DNA of 17,938 nucleotides from Cyclostephanos tholiformis (lineage: Eukaryota > Bacillariophyta > Thalassiosirophyceae > Thalassiosirales > Thalassiosiraceae). Both the position numbers and the translations under genes were made by a program. Numbering within the stretch: position 1 is the stretch's first letter; every line of letters begins with the position of its first letter. This document shows positions 8,689 to 17,840 of the stretch, one piece after another. The stretch covers positions 1 through 17,938 of the forward strand of contig JALLPB010000568.1 of the NCBI GenBank assembly GCA_036939975.1. Direction: 5' to 3'. The notes under the pieces are model-generated. The model made no database searches. It saw only the letters and a program-made list of their open reading frames with translations, and had not been told where the DNA came from.

Positions 8689-9613
8689 GATGCTGGCGAG
8701 CTGATCCAAGTCTCCAGGTCCACCCTCTACCACTGGCCTGACAGTCTACACCCTTGATTTTTGTCAAACGGGCGGACCACCCTGAACAACTCTTGTTGGA
8801 GTGGACATGATTCACCTCATCACCTTCCTCATTGCCCACTCTGAAGCAACCCAAGACAAGATGGCCGCCTTCATCCAAAACAAGGGTGTCTTGCTGTACT
8901 CAAATCAGCACATCTCAGAGCATCTTGATGACCTCAAGATTATCAAGAAGAAGGCCCTATCTAGGCCCTCCAAGCTTTGGATCCAGAGGTCCAGTTTATG
9001 GTGTTCACCTAGAACTGGAATGCCCCCCTCCTCTTGGGATCGTCAAGTCCACCAACAAAACTCATTGACATCAACAGGGTCAAGGTGATGCTCAAGAGAT
9101 GCAATGGCACCTCTAGATGGGCACTGAAGGTCTTCCACATCTGTAAGGATGGACATTACAGCCATGGAAAGAAAATCATGCTTTTGTGATTGAACTGGGC
9201 AATCAGGCTCAGGCCCCACAGTTTATGGGAGTGTTGAACATCTACAGTGGTTGATTTGGTCTCTTTGGTTAAAGGGGAAAACAACAAATATTTTTCACAA
9301 TTTTTATGAGCTGATATGTGGGGACATTGAAAGGTATGGGATCAACTGGACTGATGATCATTTCATTTTTATTTGGGACAATCTACATGTGCATGATGCT
9401 GCTTATGTCAATGAAACGGTGACAAACAGTGCCGAATTCAATATCATGTATCACCCAAAATTTGGCTGATCAAGTACACAATCTGCAAAGAGATTCACAA
9501 CTATAGTTCTAAAATGAGGCCGACTGGGACATGGACAATCTAGAGGAGCAAATCTGCCATACAGCCAATCCATTGGCCCTTCAATCCAACATTTTGAACT
9601 GCAGATATTGATG
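8689..9613 (+). pseudogene. Tc1/IS630-like (DDE_3) transposase, decayed
   Basis: Pieces in several frames line up in family order. First is a helix-turn-helix segment, LIQVSRSTLYHW (about 8701-8736). Next is ITFLIAHSEATQDKMAAFI..LYSNQHISEHLDDLKIIKKKA (8818-8958). Then comes the region around the first catalytic aspartate, LIDINRVKV (about 9061-9087), with RWALKVFHICKDGHYSHG (to about 9171). The second aspartate is in FIWDNLHVHDAAYV (about 9364-9411), followed by YHPKFG and LIKYTICKEI (9448-9495), and a tail DWDMDNLEEQI (about 9526-9558). The family usually has PIEY at the third catalytic position; here Glu is replaced by Lys (AAG, 9472-9474). Frame changes, stops and this substitution make it inactive. 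It lies centrally between the inverted repeats and probably once moved the element. Confidence 0.8.
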
Positions 9614-10938
9614 GTAAGATTAATAATTGTTAAATGATATTATTATGATAAATAATTTTATGTACAAAATTGGAGCTTTTGCCATTTTAAAGCTCATCTA
9701 CTACAATTATAGAAATTAATTATATCCTTAATTATATCCACTTCAAATGTTAATAAAATGACTTAACTACCAGGGCAAGGCAGTACAATATTTGATGTCC
9801 CATCAAATTGTCTTGCTGAGCGCTTCTGATGCATGGCATCATGGGTTGGTCATTTGAGACCAACATCCATGATGCGCAGACACAAGCCTGGTAAACTATG
9901 ACCAACATTGGTCATGTGACCCCAGCCATGATGGCTGCCCTTGTTATCCTGCTGCAATGTCGATTGGAGTGTCCACCAAAATTTGTTGGTAGTGGCAGTA
10001 GACAGGTTTTGCATTTGTTTGAGGGTATGTTGTACATTGTTGGATTCCCCTCTCTGCCACCATGCAATAGTCAATGTGCTTCAATGATCATTGTCACAGG
10101 TACTCCTCCTCCTCAGTTGAACCCCCCTACCCTGCCATTACACTATCCCCCATGTTCTCTTTCACTGTGTGACATCTGCCACCACCAAAATGCCCATATT
10201 CAAGTTTATCCCAGTCCTCCCAAATGTCATTGTCACAGCCACCATTGTCACAGCCACCATTGCTGCATCTGCTGTCATAACATCTACCTTCATCACATTG
10301 TACACCCCAACCAATGCTTCCGCCATGATGCTCACTGACCTCACTGTGCCTGCCTTGTAATTTGACTTGCTGGGCAAGCTCAAGGAGAAGAGCCATCTTG
10401 TCAGTGACCATGTTGAGCATCCACCTCCTTTAGTGGGCAGATTTTGATGTCCATCCAAAAACAGATGTCTTCTTGAGCACATTAAATGTGTGAGCCTGCT
10501 CCGATACCAAGACAAAGAAGTTGTTGGCCAAATGTTGACAATCTCTTTGAGCAACTGTACATGGTGTCAAGAGAAGGAGTGCTTAGCTTCCTGATGTTGG
10601 TTAGCAGGACATTGGCAGTTCGGTACAAAGGCTTCTTCCTGGCCTCAATGTCCCATTTTGTCAAAATGATGCTGACCTCATTGTCCTTCTGGGGCAGGTC
10701 AATGATATGAGACAAGGTGGATGATGTCATTTTTGGCAGCAACAATAAGGTGGTCATGGTGGTCAAGAGGTGAGTCATTGGAAGCAGGCAATGGGAAGCC
10801 ACGCCGGTGCCGTGGGACTTTAGGGGAGGTCAGGGGGTGGGTGGGGGTGCAAAGAATTGGTGGCACCAGAGGTGCTGCTGCCAAGAACGATGCCGTTAAA
10901 GTTGAAGTTGGGGTAGGGGGGGGATTGTAATTATGGTG
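9614..10938. other. Interior of the 4.1 kb element, right part, no confident gene
   Basis: Open frames of 97-146 codons overlap on both strands and are low in complexity (His/Cys-rich one way, Met/Val-rich the other). On the minus strand the segment TDKMALLLELAQQVKLQGRHSE (about 10340-10410) looks like a possible helical remnant, but no family is recognisable. TTGGTC/GACCAA pairs occur at 9845-9862 and 9899-9912. Confidence 0.45.
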
Positions 10939-11115
10939 ATGGTGGGAAGGAGAAGGAGTTAGTTTGTCAGCCTTGCATTCTTCAAAAATCAAGTCCTATG
11001 TAGAGTTTTAATATGTTTTCTACTTATGGGAAAACACAGCTAAGTTTTTCTATATAAGAACTTAAAAATCACTGAGCCTGCTGGGAGCCCACTGGAAGCC
11101 TGCTTGGAGCCTGCC
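10939..11115 (-). repeat. Right terminal inverted repeat of the 4.1 kb element
   Basis: This is the reverse complement of the left arm with scattered substitutions. The outer 11-base units are more diverged here: CAGCAGGCTCAGTG is kept, while neighbouring units read GGGCTCC, GCAGGCTTCC and GCAGGCTCC. About 40 bases outward, the second pogo-like element begins. Confidence 0.8.
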
Positions 11116-11395
11116 AGAAGGTTGCTAGGAGCTTGCTGGTGGGATCTGTCTCAATTGTGACCAGACTAACACCTATAAGACCAAGTAGGAAGGTCTAAAT
11201 TGATTAAATTAGTTTTTGTCAAGGAATATATTAAGGTGTATATAGGAATTAAAATTGTTTTTCTACTGGGGTATGGTAGTTCCTGCATTGTTTTTTGAAT
11301 GGTTTGAATGGGCAAGCCATATTTTGTTGCACCTTCTTGGCTTGGTGCCAAGCCAATTTTATCAAGCAAGAAGAACAAAATGCTCTTCTCTCAGC

Positions 11396-12520
11396 ATGTC
11401 TTGCTCCCTCTTCCACCACCCACCAGTGGGGGCAACAGGCCAGGTCCACAAGCGTTATGCCATCCTTGAGAAGATTATGCTTCTCAAAGAGTCTCCCTGG
11501 CTCCATTTTGAGTGCAATCTCTTTCTCCACAATGCCACGACGGAGCTTGGCATACCCATCAGTGTTCTGTTGAGATGGGGCTAGGACATTTAGAACCTGC
11601 ATACCAGCTCCAGGAGGGGGAATGGAAGGAAGGTCATCCTCGATGGACCTTGCAGTCAGCTCAAGTCCATTGAGGAGGAGCTTCTCTAGTGGGGCTTTGC
11701 TCATTGCAAGCAGGGGATCAGCATGAGGCACATGATTGTCACATTCAAGGTGTCATCATTGCTCCAGGCAAGCAACATTTGGTGAAAATTCATTTAATGC
11801 TGGCCTCAAAGCCATCAGTAGCTTCATGTAGAATCACAACTATGTGAACTGCCACACAATGAACAAGGCAAAGCATGCGCTGGCAGTGGTGTACATTAAG
11901 GCACGTGAATTTTTGGAGGAGGTCCATCCACTCCTTCTTGGTCCCCATTGCAACCAGCAATGGATCTTCAACATGGACCAGATGCCCCTCAATTTTTTGT
12001 ACCACAGCTTGACCACCCTCAAGAAGCATGGAGAAACACCATTCATGTATGCAAGACTTCAAGCCCCACAAAGAGGATGACAGTAGCACCAACCGTGATG
12101 GCCGCCAGAAATTTTCTTATGCCAATGATCATCTTCAAGGGTAAGCTCGATGGGCTTATTGTGCACCAGGAGCTATCCCAGCTCAATCTGATGCGCATCT
12201 ACACATGCCAGGATGCTGCATGGATGAATGAGCAGTGCATGCTCACCTGGGTTGAGGTGGTACTGGGTCCATACCTCACTGTCAACCCACCACCTGAAGG
12301 TGTGCAACCGGTCCTCCTCCTTGACTCTTACCAATGCCACATGATGGCATCGGTCATGTTAAGATTGAGGAGATGGGTGTCTTTGTTATCCACCTCCCGG
12401 GTGGTTGCACATGATTGTGCCAGCCTCTTGACATTGGGGTCAACCGATTGTTCAAGTTGCATGGTGGGGATTGCCAGAAAGCTTTCTTCACTGCAAGAAC
12501 AAATCTGTTGCTGTAACAAG
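11396..12520 (+). pseudogene. Pogo-like (DDE_1) transposase, CpG-depleted copy
   Basis: It aligns with the minus-strand copy from the first Met onwards: QVHKRYAILEKIMLL, ISVLLRWG, KVILDGPCSQLKSIEEELL (11627-11688), SFNAGLKAISSFM, FLEEVHPLLLGPH, FNMDQMPLN (first catalytic Asp), MIIFKGKLDG, CQDAAWMNEQ, VQPVLLLDSYQCHMMASV (second Asp), then GVFVIHLPGGCT and LCQPLDIGVNRLFK. It therefore still shows the C-terminal part missing from the first copy. Stops include TAG at 11582-11584, 11591-11593, 11689-11691 and 11829-11831, and a TGA inside GGCT-stop-LCQP. The frame shifts near 11785, 12050 and 12350. Many differences from the first copy are CpG to TpG/CpA, for example ACG to ATG where T became M in RHMIV. 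Confidence 0.85.
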
Positions 12521-12633
12521 GCCCAGATGTAGAAATAGCTGAGCTATCTTGTTCGTACATAGAGCTGCTAATTATCTTAGAATCTCCTTCACCTAATTTA
12601 TATTTAGTTAGTGTTGCTTATGCCCCAGCATTG

Positions 12634-12662
12634 CTTATGCTCTGGCTTCTATGGTATTATCT
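12634..12662. repeat. Terminal inverted repeat at the 3' end of the second pogo-like element
   Basis: CTTATGCTCTGGCTTCTATG corresponds to CTTATGCCCCGGCTTTTACG at 1563, with CpG changed to TpG. A partial echo (CTTATGCCCCAGC) lies just before it at about 12617. It marks the probable right boundary of the element. Confidence 0.55.
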
Positions 12663-12802
12663 GTTTTCTGCAAGTGTGTGAACTCGTGCCCAATGAATTT
12701 TTATCTATGTATCAAGCACAATGAATGATGACCCACTCGACTCAAACAAAAGGGGAGTCGCGTGTGAGATCTTTTCTCGGCTTTTTGTCCACCCTGTAAT
12801 AT

Positions 12803-12863
12803 TGGTTCCTTCATAGAAAGTAATGGCCAAAGGACAAAACTCCCAAGCGATAACATATAAAAG
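12803..12863 (+). promoter_or_regulatory. Putative core promoter of the cullin gene
   Basis: TATAAAAG at 12856-12863 is a perfect TATA-box match and sits 283 bases upstream of the CUL1 start codon. An inverted CCAAT element (ATTGG) lies about 50 bases further upstream, near 12804. Transcription from about 12890 would give a leader of roughly 250 bases. Position and match are seen in the sequence; promoter activity is inferred. Confidence 0.45.
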
Positions 12864-12973
12864 GAAATGGAGTGTTTTTCAGTTTGTAAAAAACACCCAT
12901 CCCATCAAAAAATAATCACAGAGAACTCACGATCCTTGCTCGTCTGGCCATCTCCACTTTTTTTTTTCAGGGG

Positions 12974-13111
12974 ATGCCCCCGCTAGCCCCCCCACAACCC
13001 ACACAGGTCTTTTTCTCCTCCTCCGAAAAAGCCAACATGGTAAGGGATAAAAATAATCGTATTAATATTTTTTGTCCACGACCCTTTTCCGAACAAGACC
13101 GCCACGGGTGA
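12974..13111 (+). other. Upstream open reading frame in the cullin leader
   Basis: ATG at 12974 opens a 45-codon frame (beginning MPPLAPPQPTQVFF) that ends at TGA 13109-13111, 27 bases before the CUL1 ATG and in the same frame. It could reduce CUL1 translation if it lies in the mature leader. A T-run followed by CAG at about 12961-12970 also looks like an intron acceptor, so the leader may be spliced. Confidence 0.35.
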
Positions 13112-13138
13112 ATTCGTCCACTCATACTTCTTTCAATC

Positions 13139-15689
13139 ATGTCGACGGGCGGAAGTCACCCCGTAATCCAGCTGGAAGATGGATGGAATAATGTGATCAG
13201 GCCGGGAGTGAGTTCATCGGGTGGTTCGGGGAGGATTTGTGTAAACATTTTTTTCTAATTTTCAATATTGCCTTGCTCGCCCCACTCTTTTTGCGCTAGG
13301 CCATTGACGTATTGGAAAGAGCCCTAGACGATGGATTCGATACCTCATTCGAGCCGAGGGAGTATATTAGGATTTATACGTGAGTTGCTAGTCAATTATC
13401 TGCTCTGGATGGCATTTTCCTCGTGACCAGCGTTTCTACTTACGCCTGGGTGCGCGCCTCTTTCTCGTCTGTTTTGCTTCCAATGATCCTCGAATCCACC
13501 CCCCGGGCTAAATCCATTTTATTTTGTCACAGGACATGCTATGACATGTGCACCCAGCGTTCCCCCTACAATTGGTCCCGCGACCTTTACAATCGACATG
13601 GCGAAACCATCCAAACATACCTTATTAACACAGTCCTTCCCGCCCTCCAGGATAGGACGGGTCAGGGAGGGACGATCCTCCTCAATGAGCTCAAGCACCG
13701 CTGGAGCAATCACCAAATCATGAATAAATGGCTCAAAAAATTTTTCACCTATCTCGACAGGTACTATGTCAAGCACCACAGTTTGCCCACTTTAGAAATG
13801 GCGGGCCTGCAACATTTCAAGACTGAAATTTACCAAAATTGCAGGGAGAATACCACCGGCGCCATCATCTCTCTCATCGACGCGGAGCGTGAGGGGGAGA
13901 TAATCGACAAGACGCTGGTCAAGAGCATTGTGGAACTATATGAGAGCATGGGAATGGGATCTCTCGATGCCTATACTTTTGACCTTGAAACTCCTCTCCT
14001 CGAGGCCACGCGCTCATACTACGGACGCAAGCGTGAGGATTGGATCGCCAGGGATTCCACTCCGGATTATCTCATCAAGGCGGAGAAGGCGCTGGGGGAG
14101 GAGAAAACGCGCGTTATGGAATACTTGAACCAGAGCACGGAGCCGAAGCTTCGTAAGGTCGTAGAGGACGAAATTCTGCAAACCGTGCAAATGAACCTGC
14201 TTGAGAAGGAGGGGAGCGGTTGCATCGTTTTGCTGGCGAACGACAAGACCGACGATTTGCAACGAATGTTCCATCTTTTTTCGAGGCTGGAAAATGGCCT
14301 CCAACCCATGGCTAATATAGTGGAGAGGTTCATTACGACGCAGGGGAATGCTTGCATCGAGAAGCGACAGGCTAAACTCGACAGCGGGGAGAAGGATAAG
14401 AATGACGACCCCGAATTCGTTAAGAGCCTCATCGACCTACATGATAAGTACCTCGGCGTCATCCGCGAAACTTTTTCATCCCACCATCTCTTCCAAAAGG
14501 CGCTCAAAAACTCCTTCGAGGAAATCGTCAATAATGACGTCGGCCAATACTCCAACGCTGAGCTTATGTCTACCTTCTGCGATCGTATATTGAAGTCGGG
14601 TGGAGAAAAGCTCAGCGAGGCAGAAGTTGAGCAGAGCTTGGATAGAATTGTCCAGCTCTTCTCTTTCCTCACAGACAAAGATTTGTTTGCGGAGATTTAT
14701 AGGAATCAGCTTGCCAAACGTTTATTGAACCAACGATCCGCGAGCGACGATGCCGAGAAGGCCCTAATTGCAAAACTAAAGGTCCAATGCGGCACCCAAT
14801 TCACGTCGAAGATGGAGGGGATGCTGAACGATCTGGCTGTCGGAAGCGAGCAGAAGAATGAGTTCGACCAAAGGTTGGAGCAGCACGGGGATACCAAACT
14901 TTCGTTCGGTGTTCAGGTTCTCACTATTGGAAATTGGCCGTCGTACAAGGCACCTGAGGTGGCTCTACCGGCACAGATGTCCACATGTATGGAAGTATTT
15001 AAGGAGTGGCACGACGCCAAGCATCAAAAGCGTCGTCTCACGTGGGTGCATTCGCTGGGAAATGCTACCGTCCGCGCCACGTATGGGAAGAAATTTTACG
15101 ATCTCCAGGTGACTACACTACAGGCGGTGGTCTTGGCTGCATTCGATAACGGGCAGACGTTTGGTTTCACAGAGCTGAAGGATAAGCTCAATCTAGACGA
15201 CATTACCCTCAAGCCCATTATGCACTCCCTTTCCTGTGGCAAGCAAAAGGTAATAAATAAGTCCCCCCCCGGCAACAAAATCAACTCCACTGATTCCTTC
15301 TCCCCCAACGCCAAGTTCACCTGCAATATGAGAAAGATTCGTATCCCTGTGGCATCCGTGGAGTCGTCACACAACAAAAACCGCGTCGAGGAAGATCGTT
15401 CCGTTGCGATCGAGGCCGCGATTGTTCGTATTATGAAGGCGCGGAAGACGCTTTCGCACCAACAGCTTGTAGCCGAGGTGTTGTCTCAGCTCGCGTTTTT
15501 CAAGCCGCAGCCGAGGGTCATCAAGAAACGCATTGAAGCGCTGATTGACAGGGAATATTTGGAGCGTAGCTCGGAGAATAATCAACAATACAATGTGAGT
15601 TTTATTTTACACTGTTCTCCCCCAATGTTCTCCCCGGTTACTGAATATTTCAATTTTCTGATTTATGTTTCCCATAGTACCTTGCCTAA
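13139..15689 (+). CDS. CUL1: Cullin-1, scaffold of SCF E3 ubiquitin ligases (4 coding exons)
   Basis: Exons 13139-13207, 13300-13379, 13533-15594 and 15678-15689 join in frame to 740 aa, the usual CUL1 length. All three introns (92, 153, 83 bases) begin GTGAGT and end AG. ATG 13139 is the first in-frame Met after a TGA at 13109, and residues 9-17 (VIQLEDGWN) match the start of plant CUL1. The ATG at 13423 lies inside intron 2 and is not the start. Landmarks are CYDMCTQ (52-58) and NHQIMNKWLKKFFTYLDRYY (109-128) in the Skp1-binding N-terminal repeats, DKDLFAEIYRNQLAKRLL (431-448) and QFTSKMEGM (472-480) in the cullin-homology domain, and the C-terminal winged helix with IVRIMKARK, whose Lys685 is the expected neddylation site. 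The end is YLA. CUL1 binds Skp1/F-box proteins at the N-terminus and Rbx1 at the C-terminus in nucleus and cytosol (family knowledge). Confidence 0.97.
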
Positions 15690-16076
15690 TCTGAAGGAGG
15701 AGTAAAATCTGTCTCTGTGGATGCGGATTATCTATTTTGCGAAATTGTACTATATATTTTAAATGCTGAATGAAATTTGGGACGTCGATTTAAAGCATTG
15801 TTTGACTAATTATATCGTTCCTCGGCAGCAACGTGACGTTACTTTTTTCTCAAAATATATTAGGGGACATATACTATTATGCTAAAATTATAATTTTTTA
15901 TCCCCTGATGATATCAGAAAAACGGTTCCGTCCACGCCATTTGATTCTTCAACAAAGGCCCCGTAGCTCGTGCTATTCCGTTTCACAGGAATCTCACCAA
16001 GCAAGATAACCGCGACCCCTGGACAACGTGATCGTCGCATTTATAAGTAGTCTTTATTTCTGACACTAGAATCGTT
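15690..16076. other. Intergenic region between CUL1 and the small gene
   Basis: This must hold the CUL1 3' UTR and the upstream region of the next gene. No AATAAA signal or long open frame is visible. The part near 15840-15900 is AT-rich. CpG is normal, as in the neighbouring genes. Confidence 0.55.
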
Positions 16077-16461
16077 ATGTCAAGCGATCGGGCATTCAAA
16101 ACGGTGCGTTGTCTCGCTGTAGAGAGGTACCATACTGTTGTTTATTAAGTATCGTACCCGCCATTCATCAATCCAAATCCGTTTTCTTTCTCAGAGAATC
16201 AGACTAAAAACAATCAATGAAAAAACTACCATGAACCATTTTGGAACATCAAACAGTTCGATTTCTCCATCGAGTCCTCTCTTCCCTAGGTATGCCTGGT
16301 GGGTAGTGTTCATTATATTTCTGGCACGTCGATTCATCAGCACGAGACGGCCGCGAGCAGAAAATTTGTGGAGCCAAGTTGTAGATGTCCGCTTAGAACA
16401 CTACGGCGCAATTCCGCAGTCAGAGTGGAATGGGGATGAATTATCAAAGTTTGATGTGTAG
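16077..16461 (+). CDS. Small hypothetical protein with a short hydrophobic segment (2 exons)
   Basis: I propose exon 1 at 16077-16103 (MSSDRAFKT), a 91-base intron (GTGCGT...CTCAG, 16104-16194) and exon 2 at 16195-16461, giving 97 aa. The intron has a pyrimidine-rich end, joins two phase-0 exons and resembles the other introns in this window. Without splicing, a frame starting at 16138 or at the internal Met (16231) gives 107 or 76 aa with the same C-terminus. Residues 42-53 (YAWWVVFIIFLA) are hydrophobic and followed by RRF..RR, a possible short membrane anchor with a basic cytosolic side. The tail (NLWSQVVDVRLEHYGAIPQ) is soluble and acidic at the end. I do not recognise a family. The stop is 22 bases from the stop of the convergent TPK gene. 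Confidence 0.55.
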
Positions 16462-16483
16462 CGTTGTTAAAGTTAGTTGAATT

Positions 16484-17840
16484 CTACCCGTCACTAGATA
16501 TAATCTCTGTCGTGAACACAATTGGAGAGGATGATTCTACAGTGACCACGTCGTCAACCACTCTATTCGATGAGCTCACGAGTCCGCCAAACTCAATGGG
16601 CACATCGCCTTTCAGATTCCATCGAAGACCGGTAGTCACCACCCGTTCGCAGCGACCCATGATGGGGATGAGACCACACGTTGGACCCTCTCCCACGCTG
16701 CAGGTTTGTCGCGTCTCCTCCGCGTATTCTTTCGACCTGGAATCCCCCGAGTATCTAATTCGTATCTCGCTCTTCATTGGCGATTCCGGCAGCACGAAGG
16801 CACAAGTTGACTCGTCATATATGGCCAAGGTCGTTCGTTGGAATGTTTCCTTCTTTCCCCACACACATAACGCGTTTATGACACCCATTTCTTGATCGAA
16901 CCTTCCACCGAATCCTCCGTAAATGTATGTCATCGATTTACTCGCTACTGTTTTGTTCGAATTACCGTCGTTTTTGCACGATTTTGCCTCAAATGACGCT
17001 CCTTCAAGCCACTTTTCCACCGCCATCAATGATTTCTGTTGGGTCGAGACGAGCCAAAAGTGGGTTGAAAAGAAACATACTTCATAGAACAAGCACAAAC
17101 GAGATTCGAGGGTAGATCCCAATTCAAAGAACACGATGACGTACATCCAAATCGTGATAATCCTGGTCATCCACGCGAAGTATTGGCACCCCCCTCGATT
17201 CATAGTACCGACGCACGCTGGGACGGAGGGAGTCGAGATCTCCCGTGATCAGGTCGGGGAGAAACTCGTATTTCGCTGCGGCGGAGGCGTCCACCGTCCC
17301 ACCGTCCTCCCCTCCCAGCATCGCGGTTATGACGGTCGCGTCGTAAAGTCTGTTCGCGCCCCCGTCGGCGCACACGCGATACGTAGACGATCCCCAGAGC
17401 ACGCCGAGGACCGTCCCCGACAATGTCGTGCAAGCAGTCCCGTCGCTCCTCGCGTTCGTGTTGTTACATCCGCCTCGAGATTGGATGGGAGTATTCAGTA
17501 TAATGAGCGCGTTTGACGAACGACGACAGCCGTCGGGAAAGGCGAGAAATGGACTGTCATAGCGATGGACCATCGTCGATGAATCATCGATCGCGATTCC
17601 TTCACCTCCTACAGACGAATTGATGTCTAACGCCCGCGACATCGAGATCGGACCGGTCGCCACCGCGTGCGTATTGCGAGGAGGCGAGTTATGCCAATTG
17701 AAAGATACGGCGAGATTACGCGAAGAGGCGAGGATCGAACCGATGATGAATGGTGTGTTAAATGATGCTCTGGAGGTGAGAACGCAAGGTGCATTATCTT
17801 TCATTATGTCCATCCCAAATCTTTCGTTCTCAATTCCCAT
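16484..17840 (-). CDS. TPK1: Thiamine pyrophosphokinase (2 exons), with a long N-terminal extension
   Basis: This enzyme transfers diphosphate from ATP to thiamine, giving thiamine diphosphate. Exons 17840-17145 and 17035-16484 flank a 109-base intron (GTACGT...CAACAG) and join in phase 0 to 415 aa. The catalytic domain runs from about residue 111 (ALIILNTP). VCADGGANRLYD (156-167), LPDLITGDLDSLRP (194-207) and DDQDYHD (224-230) carry the Mg/ATP-binding aspartates. YGGFGGRFDQ (271-280), CGLIPI (352-357), TTGLRWNL (366-373) and FGGLVSSSN (381-389) form the thiamine-binding C-terminal part. Insertions around 121-140 and 171-190 make it longer than the roughly 245-residue animal enzyme. About 90-100 residues precede the domain, with no clear targeting signal. 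Met90 is an alternative start, while the frame also stays open upstream to the window edge, so the N-terminus is uncertain. Confidence 0.92.

Larger units (their letters stand above)
6966..11115. mobile_element. Decayed 4.1 kb DNA transposon with inverted repeats of about 170 bp
   Basis: A left arm (6966-7136) and a right arm (10939-11115) are inverted copies that match at roughly nine of ten bases by eye over their inner 140 bases. Shared landmarks include TGTGTTTTCCCATAAGTAG, CTCTACATAGGACTTGATTT and GGCTGACAAACT. Between them lies one recognisable coding remnant, a Tc1/IS630-like DDE_3 transposase (8689-9613). The whole element is CpG-poor. I could not identify a target-site duplication, so the exact outer ends are uncertain by some tens of bases. 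Confidence 0.75.
11150..12665 (+). mobile_element. Decayed pogo-like element, second copy, opposite orientation
   Basis: The 5' flank of the transposase aligns by eye with the corresponding flank of the first copy: CTAAATTG, a T-run, then TATAGGAATTAAAATT. The 3' side carries the matching terminal sequence at 12634-12662. Together with the pseudogene this outlines an almost full-length element. The left end is diverged, and no target-site duplication could be read. Confidence 0.65.

Noticed and set aside
9898..10992. Overlapping frames of 97-146 codons on both strands
   Set aside because: They are low-complexity translations (His/Cys-rich or Met/Val-rich) without family features. At most they are remnants of transposon accessory sequence.
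11249..11731. 160-codon minus-strand open frame
   Set aside because: It is antisense to the plus-strand pogo-like pseudogene, which aligns convincingly with the other copy.
13040..13097. Intron in the cullin leader joining the ATG at 13037 to downstream sequence
   Set aside because: The only nearby acceptor gives a 58-base intron and puts the downstream cullin exon out of frame, so it cannot supply an alternative N-terminus.
13423..13532. Met at 13423 as the start of the cullin
   Set aside because: The first 37 codons of that frame lie inside a GTGAGT...CACAG intron. The upstream exons 13139-13207 and 13300-13379 encode the conserved CUL1 N-terminus in frame.
14014..14678. 203- and 96-codon antisense frames
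   Set aside because: They are shadows of the cullin coding sequence, Ser-rich as expected of reversed Glu/Lys codons.
17136..17516. 126-codon plus-strand frame over the TPK first exon
   Set aside because: The minus strand carries all the conserved TPK motifs. The plus frame is an antisense shadow.
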